A DNA stretch of 64,000 bases, taken from positions 234,438,114 to 234,502,113 of the forward strand of contig OW240912.1 of the NCBI GenBank assembly GCA_933207985.1. The letters are read 5' to 3'. The notes below the pieces were generated by a model, which worked only from the letters and a program-made list of their open reading frames with translations, was not told where the DNA came from and ran no database searches. Each line of letters opens with the position of its first letter. Position 1 is the stretch's first letter. Origin of the DNA: Pelobates cultripes. Its lineage: Eukaryota; Chordata; Amphibia; Anura; Pelobatidae. Positions 12,656 to 25,554 of the stretch are shown here, piece after piece. The position numbers and the translations under genes are program-made.

Positions 12656-13740
12656 AGTGATTTTGACACACATAGCAATTTAAGAATACATGTACTGAAA
12701 ATTGTAAGAGTTACTGCCAAAGAACACCCCAATATGTGTTCAGCAACATCTCCTAAGTACAGTGATACCACCCCTATATAGGTGTGTTGAGTTCTCTAGG
12801 GGCTAAAAGAACTTATTTGGAGGGTGCGCATTACAGTTTTGAACTTGAGATTTTCACAGCTGGCCATCATGCACCCATGTCCTATTTGGGACATTTTTGA
12901 AGCCGGACAATGTAATTTACCCCCATCAAACCCTATATTTTTTAAAAGTAGACACCCTAGGGTATTTCAAATAGTGGTATTTTAACACTTGCCATGCGCT
13001 AATTCTACCACCTGTCTTTGTCAAACTTTTGGGTAGTCATTTTTTTGTGTTATTTTTCTCTCAAATTGTACTTTAGGCCTGGATTCTCAGTTTCTATTAT
13101 GTGTTACTGACAAAGAACACCCCAATATGTGTTCAGCAACATCTCCTCAGTACAACAGTGCCCCCAATGTGAAGGTTTTATGGGTTTTTGCAAACTTACA
13201 GAGGTCAAATGTAAGGCTTTCCCCTTTTCCATGTTTGCACATTGAAATTTGCCAGATTGGTCTGCTTGCCCTATGTTGCCTTTGAGACCGTATGGCAGCA
13301 CAGGAATAAAAATTAACCCCATTATGGCATACCATTTGTAAAGGTAGACAACGTACGGTATTTAAAATGGGGTATGTCTAGTCTTTTTTAGTAGCCACTT
13401 AGTCACAAGCCCTGGCCAAAATTCGTGTTTATATTAGTTTTTTTTAATTTTTTCACACATAAACTGCCATTTCATCAAGGATATTATCAGTATATTACAT
13501 TTTACTGCTGTTAAATATAGGCTTGCCAATTAAATTCTCTGGACTATCTGCCTGGGTTGTCAGGTAGGTCCCTCAAATTATAATTAATAAAATCAAATAA
13601 TTATGTAGTTAAGAGTTAAATATATTTGTAGAGTGTGTATGTGTGTGTATATACGTATATACACATATATATATATATAGCACCTGGCTATAAGACTGGG
13701 AAGCTGGAGTGCTAAACCTACAAAGTGTATATATTATATA

Positions 13741-13890
13741 TAGTGACGGTTCGCCGTCTGCTGCTGATTGGCTGGAATGTGTCTGCTGACTGTGAGGTAC
13801 AGGGTCAAAGTTTACTCAATGATGACATAGGGGGCGGACCGAACAGCGCATATGTTCGCTGTCCGCGGCGAACCGTTCAGGACATCACTA
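13741..13890. mobile_element. 150-bp hAT-like miniature element with 8-bp TSD
   Basis: The element starts TAGTGACGGTTCGCC and ends GACATCACTA, with GGCGAACCGTTC just inside the right end, so the termini are inverted. It is flanked by ATTATATA on both sides (13733-13740 and 13891-13898), an 8-bp target duplication, although the site is AT-rich. Its core (GATTGGCTGGAATGTGTCTG onward) is nearly identical to 53411-53577, the right end of the satellite-bearing element. It is therefore an internally deleted relative without the satellite. Confidence 0.75.
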
Positions 13891-14133
13891 ATTATATATA
13901 TTAATATTAAAACACAATTAGAATAATGGATTGTGTATGTGTATATAAAAAAGTACATGGCTTTTCCGGCCATGTGATCGCGAGCACCCCGCAATCACAC
14001 ATGGCCCGGGGGTCCGGACCAGCCACAGGGGGGCTGCCTGGGAAGCCAGCGATCAGGTAAGTGCATAGTTTGCCGTGGACATACCATTTTTTGGCGGACA
14101 TACCTGGTACGTCCGCAGTTGGGAAGGGGTTCA

Positions 14134-15616
14134 AGGACCAGTTTGGTCACCTGGTCCCTGGTTGCAACGGTCCAATTTAACTGTTCAGGGCAAAACATTG
14201 AAGTTTTGCAGAAATGGCAATGTTACAGTATATGTGAATGAATATCATTAAATAAATATCAATTGAATATGTGAAAGTGACTCCTTTAGACTACAAATCT
14301 GCCAAATCTCCCTAACACTAGAATCATAAAAATCCTCCAACTTCCCAAGTCTGTGTCTTCCTAAAACTGTCCACTTTAAGTCGGTGAATTACCAGCCACT
14401 ATCTCTTCAATATTAGATATCCACAATGTTACTGATGAGTTCTTCTTTAAATAGCACCCGGATATCCAATAGGTTTTGGCCAAGATAAATCATCCAGGGG
14501 CTGTAATATATATTAATCTAGACATAATGAATATAAACAGACACCTAATTTTGCCTCCCACTTTTGACTGACCAAACACTGAGTGTGATACTGTCACCAG
14601 GATTGCTCCCACTGGTCTAATTTATATTTCATTGAGCTTTCTAACATTTGAAAGTACTCAAGATTGCCATGACGTTTTAGCAAAACATAGTGGCCTTTAT
14701 CAAGTCTTGATAAATGGCTACTACATTTGATGAAACGTTGTCATGGAGATCTTGATCCTATTAAGTCTGCACTGTAAGGAAATCTGTATGCCAGGACTCT
14801 ACTTACTTCTTTCAAGTGATCATTTGGAGATTCACCATTTCTTGGGTATGGAGTACCATTATACCATTATTGGGTGTTATTCAACATGTGTGCAGTCCCT
14901 ACTTCATGCTTTTTAAGCATTCTACCATGTCACAGTCATACAGATAAGAAAATCAGGGGTCTAGCATTAAAAGGAACATTAATAAAAATCATAAAATGCT
15001 TCTACGGCCTAAACCACAGTCAGTGGTTTATTTGACTGATAAGCTTGCGGACTGTCCTAATCTTTCTTTTTACATCTGATCGTTAATATACAAATAAGGC
15101 TGCTGCACCAAAAAACAATTTCAAAAAGGTTAACTATTGAAGGGTGAATTGCCAGGACTTCAAAGCAAAATTGTACAGAAAACATTGTTAAAACGGAGGA
15201 AATTTCCGCTCTTTATATTTTGCCTGAAATTCACACTGAATTAATGACAACTTAGATTTTAATAAGTTACCCTGATAGATATGGGAAAGGCATACATTAT
15301 ATCTGTATATTCTCTAATTAATAGTTATTATGCCATTAAGAAATTTATCAGACATTGCAGTGTTTACCCTGGTACTGATTAACACTTTTATATTTATATA
15401 AATAGTGTAAACATTGAGGCAGTAGTTAGATCATAGTCTGCCAACAAACAATGCTTTTACATTATTGCTAGCAGATTATTTTAGACCTATGACTGGAACA
15501 ACAGCTAGGAGCATCTAATATGTGGATTATGAAATACTAGCATTGTCCCTAAAATCATCATACAATTAACAGATCTATGAAGTACAAGTTTGTTTTATTT
15601 GGGTACAAACAGATAT
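14134..15616. other. Noncoding stretch with a hairpin
   Basis: No gene. An inverted repeat at 14667-14746 pairs CCATGACGTTTTAGC with AAACGTTGTCATGG around TTTATCAAG/CTTGATAAA, resembling the terminal hairpins of amphibian Penelope-like elements. That link is uncertain. Confidence 0.45.
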
Positions 15617-16016
15617 TTAAAGGAACAATCCAGGAACTATAACCACAACGGTGCAGTTTTAGAATGGATTTACCTGGGGCCGCTCCCTGTCTTCCCTTAG
15701 AAGGAGTGTCCATTAATTCTCCTAAACTAAGCCTCGCAGTGCAGGACTAGCTCACTGGCTGAGAGCATCAGCTGATCACCCTCAGCCAATGACCTAAACC
15801 CTGTACCACCGGCTTAGTTCAGACAGAAAGCTTCCAGGTCTCCATTTGTGGAGGCATGGGAGCAGTGTCAGGTGGACCCTAGCCACTAAGTCAAACTATT
15901 CTAAAATGTTTTGACTATTTACAATGGACACGGGCACTCCTGGCACCATAACCTTTACATCATTTTTTAGTGGTTATGGTGCTAGGAGTTTTTTTAAATA
16001 GGAAAAGTCCCTTTAG
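15617..16016 (+). mobile_element. T2-type TTAA MITE (400 bp)
   Basis: The left end is TTAAAGGAACAATCCAGG. The right end is AAAAGTCCCTTTAG, with TTAG in place of TTAA. Subterminal repeats GGAACTATAACCAC and GTGGTTATGGTGC are inverted relative to each other. It is the same subfamily as 25140-25554 and 17801-18229. There is no coding sequence. Confidence 0.75.
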
Positions 16017-16052
16017 GAAAGGCAGTCGAGAAAGTAAGTATCAATGTTGAGA

Positions 16053-16470
16053 TTAAAGGGATCCTATAGTGCCAGGAAAACAAACCAGTTTTCCTGGCAC
16101 TATAGGCTCTTGGAGAGCCTCTCTCCCCTCAGGGCCCCCCTCCCTCGGTGCTGAAAGCGCACGTGCATTCAAACCTGCCCCTAGGAAAGCATTACTCAGT
16201 GCTTTCCTATTTGGGATCTTATTTGACGCTGGACTCTGTGAGGATGTCCAGTGTCAGATAAGTGTGATTTACTCAGTGAAAATCGCTGAAGCGGCCTCTA
16301 GTGGCTGTCAGGGAGACGGCCACTAGAGGCTGGATTAACCCTGCAGTGTAAACAAAGCAGTTTCTCTGAAACAGCTATGTTTTCAGCTGCAGAGTTAAAA
16401 CTGGTAGGACCTGGCACCCAGACCACTTCATTGAGCTGAAGTGGTCTGGGTTCCTATAGTGGTCCTTTAA
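16053..16470 (+). mobile_element. T2-type TTAA MITE (418 bp)
   Basis: Bounded by TTAA at 16053-16056 and 16467-16470, with TIRs AGGGATCCTATAGTG and AGGACCACTATAGG (as reverse complement). Each end carries its own hairpin: CCTATAGTGCCAGG pairs with CCTGGCACTATAGG on the left, and AGACCACTTCA with TGAAGTGGTCT on the right. The copy at 39337-39779 is the same family in the opposite orientation. It lies only 36 bp from the preceding MITE. Confidence 0.85.
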
Positions 16471-17800
16471 TGCATAATTTGGATCATCAAAGGAATATGT
16501 GCATTTTAAAAGATTTATTGAAATGTTGAAATTAGATATGAAAATATTAAATATGAGCTATTAATGCTAATAAATTACTATAATATAAAGGACTCAAAAT
16601 TAAGGAATATACTTCAGATCTGTCTCCCCTATCAGTCAGTCCGCCTGTCTGATGGTATGCAGGCTGATTATGGCAGCAAGTGAAGTAAAGTGCCAGTACC
16701 CTGCTGCTCCATTGTTTAGTCCTATTCTTGATGGCAGCCGTGCAGCCACTGTTAATAAGTTTCAAAACAATACTAAGAATCTGAGAATCCTGCATGGAGG
16801 GTCAATGGCACACTTGTCAGGGCTGAATTTCTATTCACCAGGTGAGCAAGTGGAATTTTTGAGCCCTGTTTATAATATATATTCGTTTGCTCATGGAAGC
16901 TAAAGCTTGAGAATTTGTAAATGGAGAAATGCATGTCGTCTACTTATTACTGCTAATGAATGTGTGAATGTGTGTGAGCGTGCATGTGTAACCATATAAT
17001 ACTGTGTGTAAATGTGAGAGTTAATAGAACTCCTGTGTGTCTGTCTGCATGTCTAATTTGGGTGATTGTGATGCATTGATGGTTATTTTAACAACGCTCT
17101 GCCTGCTTGCTCTGTATACGTGAGCAGTTAGACTCATAAATCTGAATTATGGACTAATCATGGTGCGGCTATAAAACACTCAAAGAGACCTGAGGACAGG
17201 CAAGCTCTAGGGAGGTTTAATAAAACAGGCCAGCATTTAGAACGGACTGGGGGTGGCGCAAAACACTGTTGCTATTGTTATTAAATATTGTATTCGTTTT
17301 GATTTACAGAGTGTTTTTTAATATTACGATTATCTGTAATAGAAGAGTTTAATATCTTCCTTGGACTGCAATCTCCACAGAGCAATGCCCTAATACTTGC
17401 TGTAGCAGTGCATCTTAATGTTCGTGTTTATTGTTACTGCGTTACACCCCACTGCTATCCCTGCAGGATATATCAGCACATTACGGTTAAATAATATTAT
17501 TCTGCTTCCAAGTATCTTGAGATAGGAGCATATTCCTTGATTTGTAAAATGAATCTCCACGCGTTCTGCTCAGAACAAGCTTTGTATTTCACAAGGTAAT
17601 GTAGTAGGACACGAGTAAACAGACCATAACCACTGCTTAGTATATAAATGACTGGTGCAATGTTACAGCCAAATCTTGCATTTTATCCATTTTTCCTTTT
17701 GCAAATATATTTTAATAGTATATGCATATTAAGTGATATGAATAGTCAAGGTTTCACTATAACTGCACAAACATAGAAAGCCACAAGTTAGAGATTTATT
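16471..17800. other. Noncoding stretch
   Basis: No gene supported. It is less AT-rich than its surroundings, with no repeat that I recognise, so it may be unique sequence. Confidence 0.45.
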
Positions 17801-18229
17801 TTAAAGGGTTACTCCAAGCCTTATTATCACTACAGCCTGGAGTAGTGGTTATGATGTCAGGAGTACCTGGTGCTGTTCCCAGATAATGGAGTAAACGGTT
17901 AGCCCTCCTACCTGGGACCAGATAGGTACCTGGTCCCCTCCCTCGGAAGCTATTCAAGCACATCAGGCTTCTGCAGAGCTGCAGTAGCCAAATGCTGATC
18001 CTGGCTTTCATTCATTCCATCAGCTGAGCACTCCCAGCCACTGAATGACACTCACGATGTGCACAGAATTTGCTCAGAACTAACTAGAACTGACATGCTA
18101 ACCACGCTGCCAGGGGTGGAGTTACACCTAAATATCTGATTCATATTGAAACACTGTACGTACAGACTCCAGGCATCATGATCATTTCAAATCACTGAAG
18201 TGGTCATGGTGCTTGGAGTAACACTTTAA
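17801..18229 (+). mobile_element. T2-type TTAA MITE (429 bp)
   Basis: The termini TTAAAGGGTTACTCCAAGC and its inverted copy (TTAAAGTGTTACTCCAAGC as reverse complement) differ at one of 19 positions. TTAA lies at 17801-17804 and 18226-18229. It is noncoding. It is the cleanest member of the TACTCCAAGC subfamily in this window. Confidence 0.88.
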
Positions 18230-20499
18230 CTAATTTCCAGCTTCCTGTTGAATTTTTCCTATAACTGCTATTTCACTTTTATTTTTGTGATTTCTGGTAA
18301 AAGCAAAAGAAGAGAAATCAACACGGGATTGATAATCACAGGTTACATGAAAGGTCTCTAGCACGTTATTGGCAGTGTAACCCAGTACCCAAGAGTGAAG
18401 GTTTCATAGACTTTTCAAAGTCAGCCACTGCCTGTATGTTGAGTTTGTAGATTGTGTCCAGTGAATGGAGACGAATACTCTTGCTGCATTAATTAGTTAA
18501 TGTTTGCCTAAATGAAACAACTAATGTATTGTAATAAATTATTAGTGTAAATGCTATGAGGATTTTCTTTTAGCTTTTTCAATACAATTTTTCGGTAGTG
18601 TTGCAAGATTACTATGCATAATCTTGCATAAAAAGCTGTGAGCAGCATTTTCACCTTGCAAGAGAAAAATCAATATAATTGTGTTATTTTACTAAGATTT
18701 CCTACTGTAACTAATCATTTGTGTTTATTCCTTCTTATGAATACTACATACTGCGATAGAGCATTATATTCACATACGCGCAATAAGCATCCTGCAAAAA
18801 GCATATGCATCCTGTTTCTTACCGATCTCACAGATATAGAATCGCCTGATTCTGGCAACACGGATTTCAGTGTAACCCCACAATTTACTTTTTCCATCAC
18901 CTGCCGCCAGTTACACGGTAAATCTCGCCACCAACATTTAAGTCGGTTCACTATGGATTATATAAACGTAAGGCAGCATTTAACAGAGTTGTGTTTGCCT
19001 TACATTGTTTCCGTAGACCCTTTTTCTGCCCATTTATTTATATAAGAAGTGTGTGTTTATTATCATCTTCATAATTATATTACTGAATAACTTTGTTATT
19101 ATATTACAATTATTACTGGCATTCATTGTTATTATTGTACACCAATTTATTTCAAAATTCACATGATGGAATCAAAGCGGATTTTTCTTGTTAGACAATG
19201 TATGCATTTTAACCCCTACTTAACTGGAATGCAATGAATTGTAGTCATTACAAGTACTGGAAGAATTAACTGGAAGGTTATGGTTTGTTCTTCTGTGCAG
19301 ATCAGGACATGTCTAATTGCCTTTAATTCCCACCAGATGGAGGAACCCTGATATTATTTATACTCAAGGATAGGTTTACGATGATCAAAGCACCAAACTC
19401 TGCGTCCAGGCTGCCTAGAATAGCAAATTCTTTTCTCAGTATATACCCGCAAACTGTGCTTCAAGGCACTGGCTAATCTGAGCCAGTAATGGTGCCAAGC
19501 TATCATGTGGTGTGGATAACCCAAGGGATTTTTTTCTAAAAAGCAGACAGGACACCAGGCTACGTTCATCTCTACAAAAGCTATTGTGTAGGTAAACAGT
19601 AAGAGGGTTTAAGAAAATTAAAGTAAATATTTAAACATTAATTTATGGAGACTGTATGTTGAGTATGTTCTGCTTAGTGACGAGATATTGGAGATGTGGT
19701 GTAAGCACACTCAACAGCTGTCCCTGAACTACAGCTCCAATGATCCTCACTCAGTTTATGATAAGTGAGGATGTTCTCCAGGAAGATGGATCACTTATCT
19801 AACCTACTGCTGGCCTTCTTCCATCCTCTCATAAAGCCCATTCAGATAGTTTTACATATTGACAATACTGGTCCTCAAATTAGCCATAACAGACAAGGCA
19901 TACTTTGCTACTGCCTGGTATTTCTATGGGAATCACAGATGATTTTGGGAGGTTTTAGGTGGTATGTCATTATTCTCTGCCGAGGAAATTATTCCTTAAC
20001 AACAACAGAACTGAAACCTCCAATCTTCATACAGTAGACTAGTGGCTGCATGCCCTTCTTGTTAATGAATATTTTTTCCCAAGCCAGCCACTTAACCAGA
20101 CAGGGAGACCCGCTCCACGTGAAATTGGAGACCCGGCAGTAAATGCAGAGCTTCGTTTTGAGACAAGCTATCTATATAATAGTGTCTATGTGCTTTTTAT
20201 TTGCATAGATTGTTATGGATCTAGAAAAATGCCCTACCTAAATTCTAAAAGGTAGACACATATGTACACACAAACAGATGCACACATTTACAAATATGCA
20301 TACAGTGACAAATACCTGTACACATTTAAGCCAATAGCTTCTGCAAAGATACTGACCCTGGTGCCTTGATTACTGACTGATCTGAAAAAAATTATAATTT
20401 TTTACAACTTGGATGTAGGCATTTGGGATGGTATTATTGTGATTGGTGTATGGAGTTTACTCTCTATAGCACTGATAGGGTAAAGCAGTGTCTGATCAC
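18230..20499. other. Noncoding stretch
   Basis: No gene. The longest frame (18638-19045, 135 codons) has no recognisable domain. A small inverted repeat GCAAGATT / AATCTTGC centres on TATGCAT near 18612. Confidence 0.45.
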
Positions 20500-20898
20500 A
20501 ATATAATTTTGCCTCTTTATAAATCAATGGTAAGATCCCATCTTGAATAGATGTTGTAACCAATTTTAAAGAAGGATATTGCAGAACTATATAAAGTGCA
20601 GAGGTAAGGGGGATTGAAAGCATTAGTTATAAAGAAATGCTAAAAAAAAAAATGGATTTGTTTTCTTAAGGGGAAAAAAAAAAGCACCTCAGAGGAGATA
20701 TGATAGCACTATACAAATATATACATGGTCATTACAAACTGCTATGTGCTAACCTGTTCATTAGCAAGAATATACAATAAGAGGTCACCTATTGAGACTT
20801 ATGACAACAATAACAGTGATGAATTCTCTACCTAAAGAGGTTGTCTTATCAGATTACATAGATAATTCAAACAAAGCCTGTTTTGCAAAAAAAAAACA

Positions 20899-20899
20899 C

Positions 20900-20952
<53 letters not shown>
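20899..20952. repeat. (AT)n microsatellite
   Basis: An uninterrupted AT dinucleotide run of about 54 bp inside the CR1 relic. Confidence 0.95.
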
Positions 20953-20957
<5 letters not shown>

Positions 20958-21099
20958 AAAAATAATGAATATGTATGTGAACAGGTTGGTTGTCAAAAAA
21001 GAAACTGGATTGCCATTGCCATGGAGTCAAAAAGGATTTTTTCCCACTTTTTGTAAAAGGCTACAATGGGGGGAGGTTGCCTTCTGTTAGATTAGCAGC

Positions 21100-21462
21100 T
21101 TAAAGGGATACTATAGTCCAGGAATACAAAGATGTATTCCTGGCACTCTCTTCTCCTGTCCTTTTTTTACTTACCTGATCACAGCAGCAATGTCCCCCGG
21201 CGCTGGGTCGAAGCTCTGCCCCTCCAAGTGGGCTCTAATGCGCATGAGAACTCTCCAAGGAAAGCATTGAATCAATGCTTTACTATGGGAAAAAATCTGA
21301 TGCCGTCAGATACCGGACCAAAGGTGCATTTCAATTCAGGAAGCCCTCTAGTTTCTCTGGAACTACAATGTTTAACAATGCAGCATTAAGTGCAAAATGG
21401 ACCAGTAACCGAGACCACTTCAATGAGCTGAAGTGGTCTGGGTGCCTACAGTGCCCCTTTAA
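21100..21462 (+). mobile_element. T2-type TTAA MITE inside CR1 relic
   Basis: TTAA at 21100-21103 and 21459-21462, TIR AGGGATACTATAGTCC against AGGGGCACTGTAGGC (reverse complement). Both ends carry hairpins, including GACCACTTCA / TGAAGTGGTC. CR1 3'-UTR sequence resumes immediately afterwards. Confidence 0.83.
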
Positions 21463-21585
21463 AGGAATGGGTGTCAAAGGTTGGTTTAGTATTTTTCAAC
21501 CTAGATTACTATGTAACTATGAGACATTATACAATAACACTAACTCTCTCCTTTTACAATGCAAATTACTGTATTAGATGATTTA

Positions 21586-22400
21586 TTAAAAAGACACTCC
21601 AAGCACCAAAACCACTTAATCTTAATGAACTGTTGGTGCACAGACCATGTACCCTATCTCTGGCAATGTAAAACATTGTGAGATCTATGAAATGTTTACA
21701 TTTGTAAGAGAGCAGACCTGTAGAGGCCATCTCATGAAGTTCTTTATCATGAAGACCCTCAAAAATTAAGTATTTACCAACTATCTCATGGACAAATTAA
21801 CTGCACAGGTCCGGAACACAGTCTCCACCTTCACCAAGGTATGAGAGCTGTGGGAACAATACGATGATTCAGCACTAGACGCATGAGAGATGCCCGAGCA
21901 CACAAGCACCTCCACTCGCATTAGGGCCTAATATCTCCACTAAGAGAACGTAATGAAAGCCGTCTAGAATCGCAGAGCCGTTATTGTACTTTTCCGTTTT
22001 GTTCTAAATTACTTTATTGTTCATATTAACTTTAAAAAACTGACAGACTGTGACTGTATGGCACTCCAACTGGTATTACAACGCATAACTACTCAAAGAT
22101 ATTTTCAAGTTTGTACAATGCCATATATGATGCACATATGAACATTGGCTTCTAAGCAAGCCTTGGAGTATACCTGTCTTACTTTCTGTCAACGCAAAAA
22201 TAAAGATTTAAAAAATTTAAAATAAAAATGGAATATTTACACTCTGTATCATCACACCCAGCATGGTGATAAAGCATCCGATTGACAGAGTGAGGCAACT
22301 GCCACATATCCAACATAGGTCTTCAGTGCTTCTCTATAAAAAGTTATTGGCATGAAAAGGAGAGGGCAGTAGATCAAACAATAATAAAAATGCTATAATG

Positions 22401-22435
<35 letters not shown>

Positions 22436-22471
22436 TTACATTTATTTATTGTCATTAGAGTGTTCCTTTAA
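21586..22471 (+). mobile_element. T2-like TTAA element (about 886 bp)
   Basis: The left end is TTAAAAAGACACTCCAAGC. The right end GAGTGTTCCTTTAA is its inverted counterpart. Internally there is a (TA)n run at 22400-22432 and no coding sequence. Its right TTAA (22468-22471) is also the first four bases of the next element. Confidence 0.6.
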
Positions 22472-23299
22472 CACTTTCCCAACATTAGGGAGTACCACGC
22501 CGTCCTACAAAAGGAGAGCTTTAAAGTCGTTGGAGTGGCATAGGAGACCCTTATGATTGGCCCAGCATACTTACCCTCCCTGGCAATCGCGATCGGAGGA
22601 CCTGTCTGAAAACCCAAGCAGTCCCCCTACATCCAATCCACATCATGTGATATATAAGTATATTTTGATTAAATTTTTTTATTTATTATATAGGTAGAAA
22701 GTCCAGAGAATGCAATCTGCAAGCCCTATATTTGACACTGTAATGTTCCAAAACACTATAGAACCTGTGGATCGGGGGCACCTTTACACTCATGAGACAT
22801 TGCTGAACACAAATATGAGTGTTTTAGAGCAGTAAAACGTATAATGACAATATTATCTGTAAAAGAGAAGTTTTTCAGAGAAAAATGCAAAAAACACAAA
22901 TAAACACTAACTTTGGCCATGGTTTGCAACTAAGTGGCTACTAAAAAGGACTGGACATACCCATTTCAAAATACCCTATTTTTGCAAATGGTGTGCTATG
23001 ATATGGGTAATTTTCATTCCACAGTCTAAAATGCAACATAGGCCCAGCAAACTAATCAGGAACACTTCAATGTGTAAAAACTGAAATGAACAAGCTCTAT
23101 TTCACCCGGCAACTTTATGTAACACCAAGAAGCCTGTACATGGGGGGCATTGCTGTACTCGTGGGACGGCATACAAATATAACAAAACACGTGTTTTACT
23201 GCAGTAAAAGCTAAAAGTATTATGAATTCCACAGTTGGAAAATCTAGATTTTATTTTGATTAAGTACCTGGACAAATGCTTCTGTCCTTAAGTGGTTAA
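22468..23299. mobile_element. Foldback-type TTAA element (832 bp)
   Basis: The left end is TTAACACTTTCCCAAC and the right end CTGTCCTTAAGTGGTTAA. The interior shares blocks with 39840-41770, for example TGCTGAACACAAATATGAGT near 22803 and TAACTTTGGCCATGG near 22908. It is noncoding and seems an internally shortened member of that family. Confidence 0.65.
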
Positions 23300-25139
23300 T
23301 AAATCTAGCTGAGTGCGAAGGAAAGAAACAGAACAGTGATCACTGCAGACAACTATAGCAAGACATTGTAACAAGATAGAGTAAATGTGTGCAGCCAAAA
23401 TGAACAGGTGGTCAAGCCATCTCTATTGTCTCTGGATCAAAATAAATATATTACTGTTTTCTGACCTACACAAATTTATATAACAATCCTTACCACAGAG
23501 TATTCCATGGATTATCTAATTACTTATTTAATTAATTGTTGCAATTAGAACAATGCATGATGAAGGGCTAAAACACAAACCCGCTTTGCAAATACTCATA
23601 GGAAGTGTGAATTAATGATAGTGGTAAAGTGGTAGCATTTGATACAATGCAGTCAGTGAAACATATGTCTACTTATGTGTAATCTCAGGTGCAATCAAGT
23701 CAACTGGTGCAGGATCCCAGTAAACCTCTATAATAGCCGATTTACTAGTTACCAGAATAAAACGGCATATCTCATCAAATCAGTTACACTTGGAAGTCAG
23801 GAAAAAAACACGGTCATATTAATTAACACAGTTTGAAGCCTGACAAGTGTGTATGCAGAACTATAAATATTAAACTGCCAATATGCCCTTTTCCTAGTAA
23901 TATTACCCATTGTTATTTTCTGATTATCATACATAAACCCTATCTCTCTGATGCAAGTGTGCCTATCTGTTTATAAATCTTTTCAGTGAGCTGCCTTAAC
24001 CAAGACTTTCTTAAAACATTATTAGTCTCTGTTACCTTCCGCTGAGCTAGGATTGTGCAAGGATCATATTCAGGTTTAGCATATAGATATAGTGTAATAA
24101 CAGGTGCAGGTAGTAGACGTCTGCCTGTAATGTATGTAGTTTACCTTCCTTCACGTGGACTGGCTTTGTGAACTGGTCTAATCAGCCTGTCAGTAACCAT
24201 GATGTAGTACCACATGGACAATAGTAGCTTATGGGTGTGTGTGTTCTAAAGATACAGTAGGTTGTGGAGTGTGTGTTGTAATTATCTGCTAAATGCAAAA
24301 AACAAACATTTTTTTATGTGTGTAGGTACAGTGTTTTGTTTGTGTTGTGGCATCCTTTCGAATGAATGTATGTATCCATTATATGTTGTATGTGCCCCAT
24401 AAGATGTGTGTACGTGTGCTTTATGTATAATGCCCCTTCTTTCTGTAGGCAAGTATTTTGCGCAACAGTTGTTTTCTTCCGGCTTTGCAAGGGATAAAGC
24501 ATATTTGCTGAACTACTTTGAATGTTAGGATGCATGCATTAGAGGTCTATTGGTTTTACCAGGCACAATAAATTGTGCAGCTGCCTTTTTTGCATAGAGT
24601 TGAAATACAGCATGTTTGGCATTATCTTCGCCTTCTTATAATGAGTGTAAGGCTAGTAGCAGACATAGATTGAAATGTAGATCTTCCTATACCTGAGGGT
24701 TCAATGGGGATAAATCACGCAAATTTTTTATTGACCAGTATCACACTAGCGGGTGACACTCAATCCACATGGTATCATTGTTTCCACTTTCCTACTAACT
24801 ACCAATACAGGTATGTACATCTAATGATCATTGCTGTGGTAAAGTTTAGGTAAACATAAATGTTCTTATGGTTTACTGATTCTGCATTGCCGAGTCCTCC
24901 TATACATGAATGCAAGTATATTTTAGACATGACCTTTCAAAAGTAAAAGAAATAACATAAAATCTGATTGCCACATAAAATCAGTCATCTAAGCAAGATT
25001 ACAATACCATGTATAGATCTGACGAGACAGTGCATTTCTTTATTCTAGTACCCACGCACTGCATCATATAAGCACTAAGATACATTACTATTTGATTGAT
25101 CTAATATATCCATTTCTAAAAGGGAGCACAAGGGCATAC
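23300..25139. other. Noncoding stretch
   Basis: No gene. A GT-rich patch lies near 24230-24440. Confidence 0.45.
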
Positions 25140-25554
25140 ATGAAAGGAAACTCCAAACACAATAACCACTACAACCCTCTGTAGTGGTTATGGAGACAAG
25201 AGCTCAGGTGCCGAGGTGCCATCCCACAGTAATTAGTCAAACCCTTTTAGTACTGTGCTCCTGACAGACAACTGCATCCACAGCACCTTCATCCAGTCTT
25301 CACCTGCAGGACAATCAGGCTAACTCTACAGAACTTAGCCAAGCAGGACTATGCTCAGTGACTGAGAGCATCAGCTGATCGCTCTCAACCAACCAACCAA
25401 CATGTTCCTGGGTCAGCGATGCTTCACTGTAAAAAGACATGTGTCTTTTTCTATAAGAGAAAACCAGATGCAGCATGGGAGCCCAAGCAAGTAGGTTTCC
25501 AAACTCCTGGCACCATAAGCACTAGAGCACATTGTAGTTAGAGAGTTCCTTTAA
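25140..25554 (+). mobile_element. T2-type TTAA MITE
   Basis: The left end is decayed (TGAAAGGAAACTCCAAACAC). The right end is GAGTTCCTTTAA. A hairpin AATAACCACTAC / GTAGTGGTTAT lies near the left end, and the internal sequence matches the copy at 15617-16016. Confidence 0.7.

Larger units (their letters stand above)
12055..14133. mobile_element. Foldback-type TTAA element (about 2.1 kb) with nested insertion
   Basis: A noncoding repeat related to those at 39840-41770, 22468-23299 and about 61215-62578. The left end reads TTACCCCTTAGTGATCAGG and the right end GTTGGGAAGGGGTTCA, fitting the TTAACCCCTTAAGGAC terminus of the better copy at 39840. Shared blocks include CACCCCAATATGTGTTCAGC at about 12726 and 13117, a block with ATTATGGCATACCATTTG near 13321, and a GC-rich hairpin at 13960-14060 that matches, inverted, 39900-40030. 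No transposase is visible. (TA)n runs lie at 13640-13740. The 150-bp element at 13741-13890 is inserted in it. Boundaries are approximate because the ends are decayed. Confidence 0.65.
20500..21522 (+). pseudogene. CR1-type LINE 3' relic, interrupted by a MITE
   Basis: The segment aligns by eye with the 3' part of the CR1 at 58265-61030: ATATAATTTTGCCTCTTTAT near 20500, CAGAGGAGATATGATAGCA near 20690, the GGATTGCCATTGCCATGGAG region, and the 3' tail ending ACTATGTAACTATG at about 21508-21521. It is full of stops and carries an (AT)n expansion at 20899-20952. A complete T2 MITE (21100-21462) sits inside the 3' UTR, so the MITE is younger than this CR1. Confidence 0.75.

Noticed and set aside
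13995..14198. GC-rich patch considered as a CpG island or exon
   Set aside because: The same hairpin recurs, inverted, at 39900-40030 in a related repeat, so it belongs to the foldback element.
18638..19045. A 135-codon plus-strand open frame
   Set aside because: It has no family motif, no neighbouring exon-like feature and a composition like the surrounding AT-rich DNA. Frames of this length occur by chance in 64 kb.
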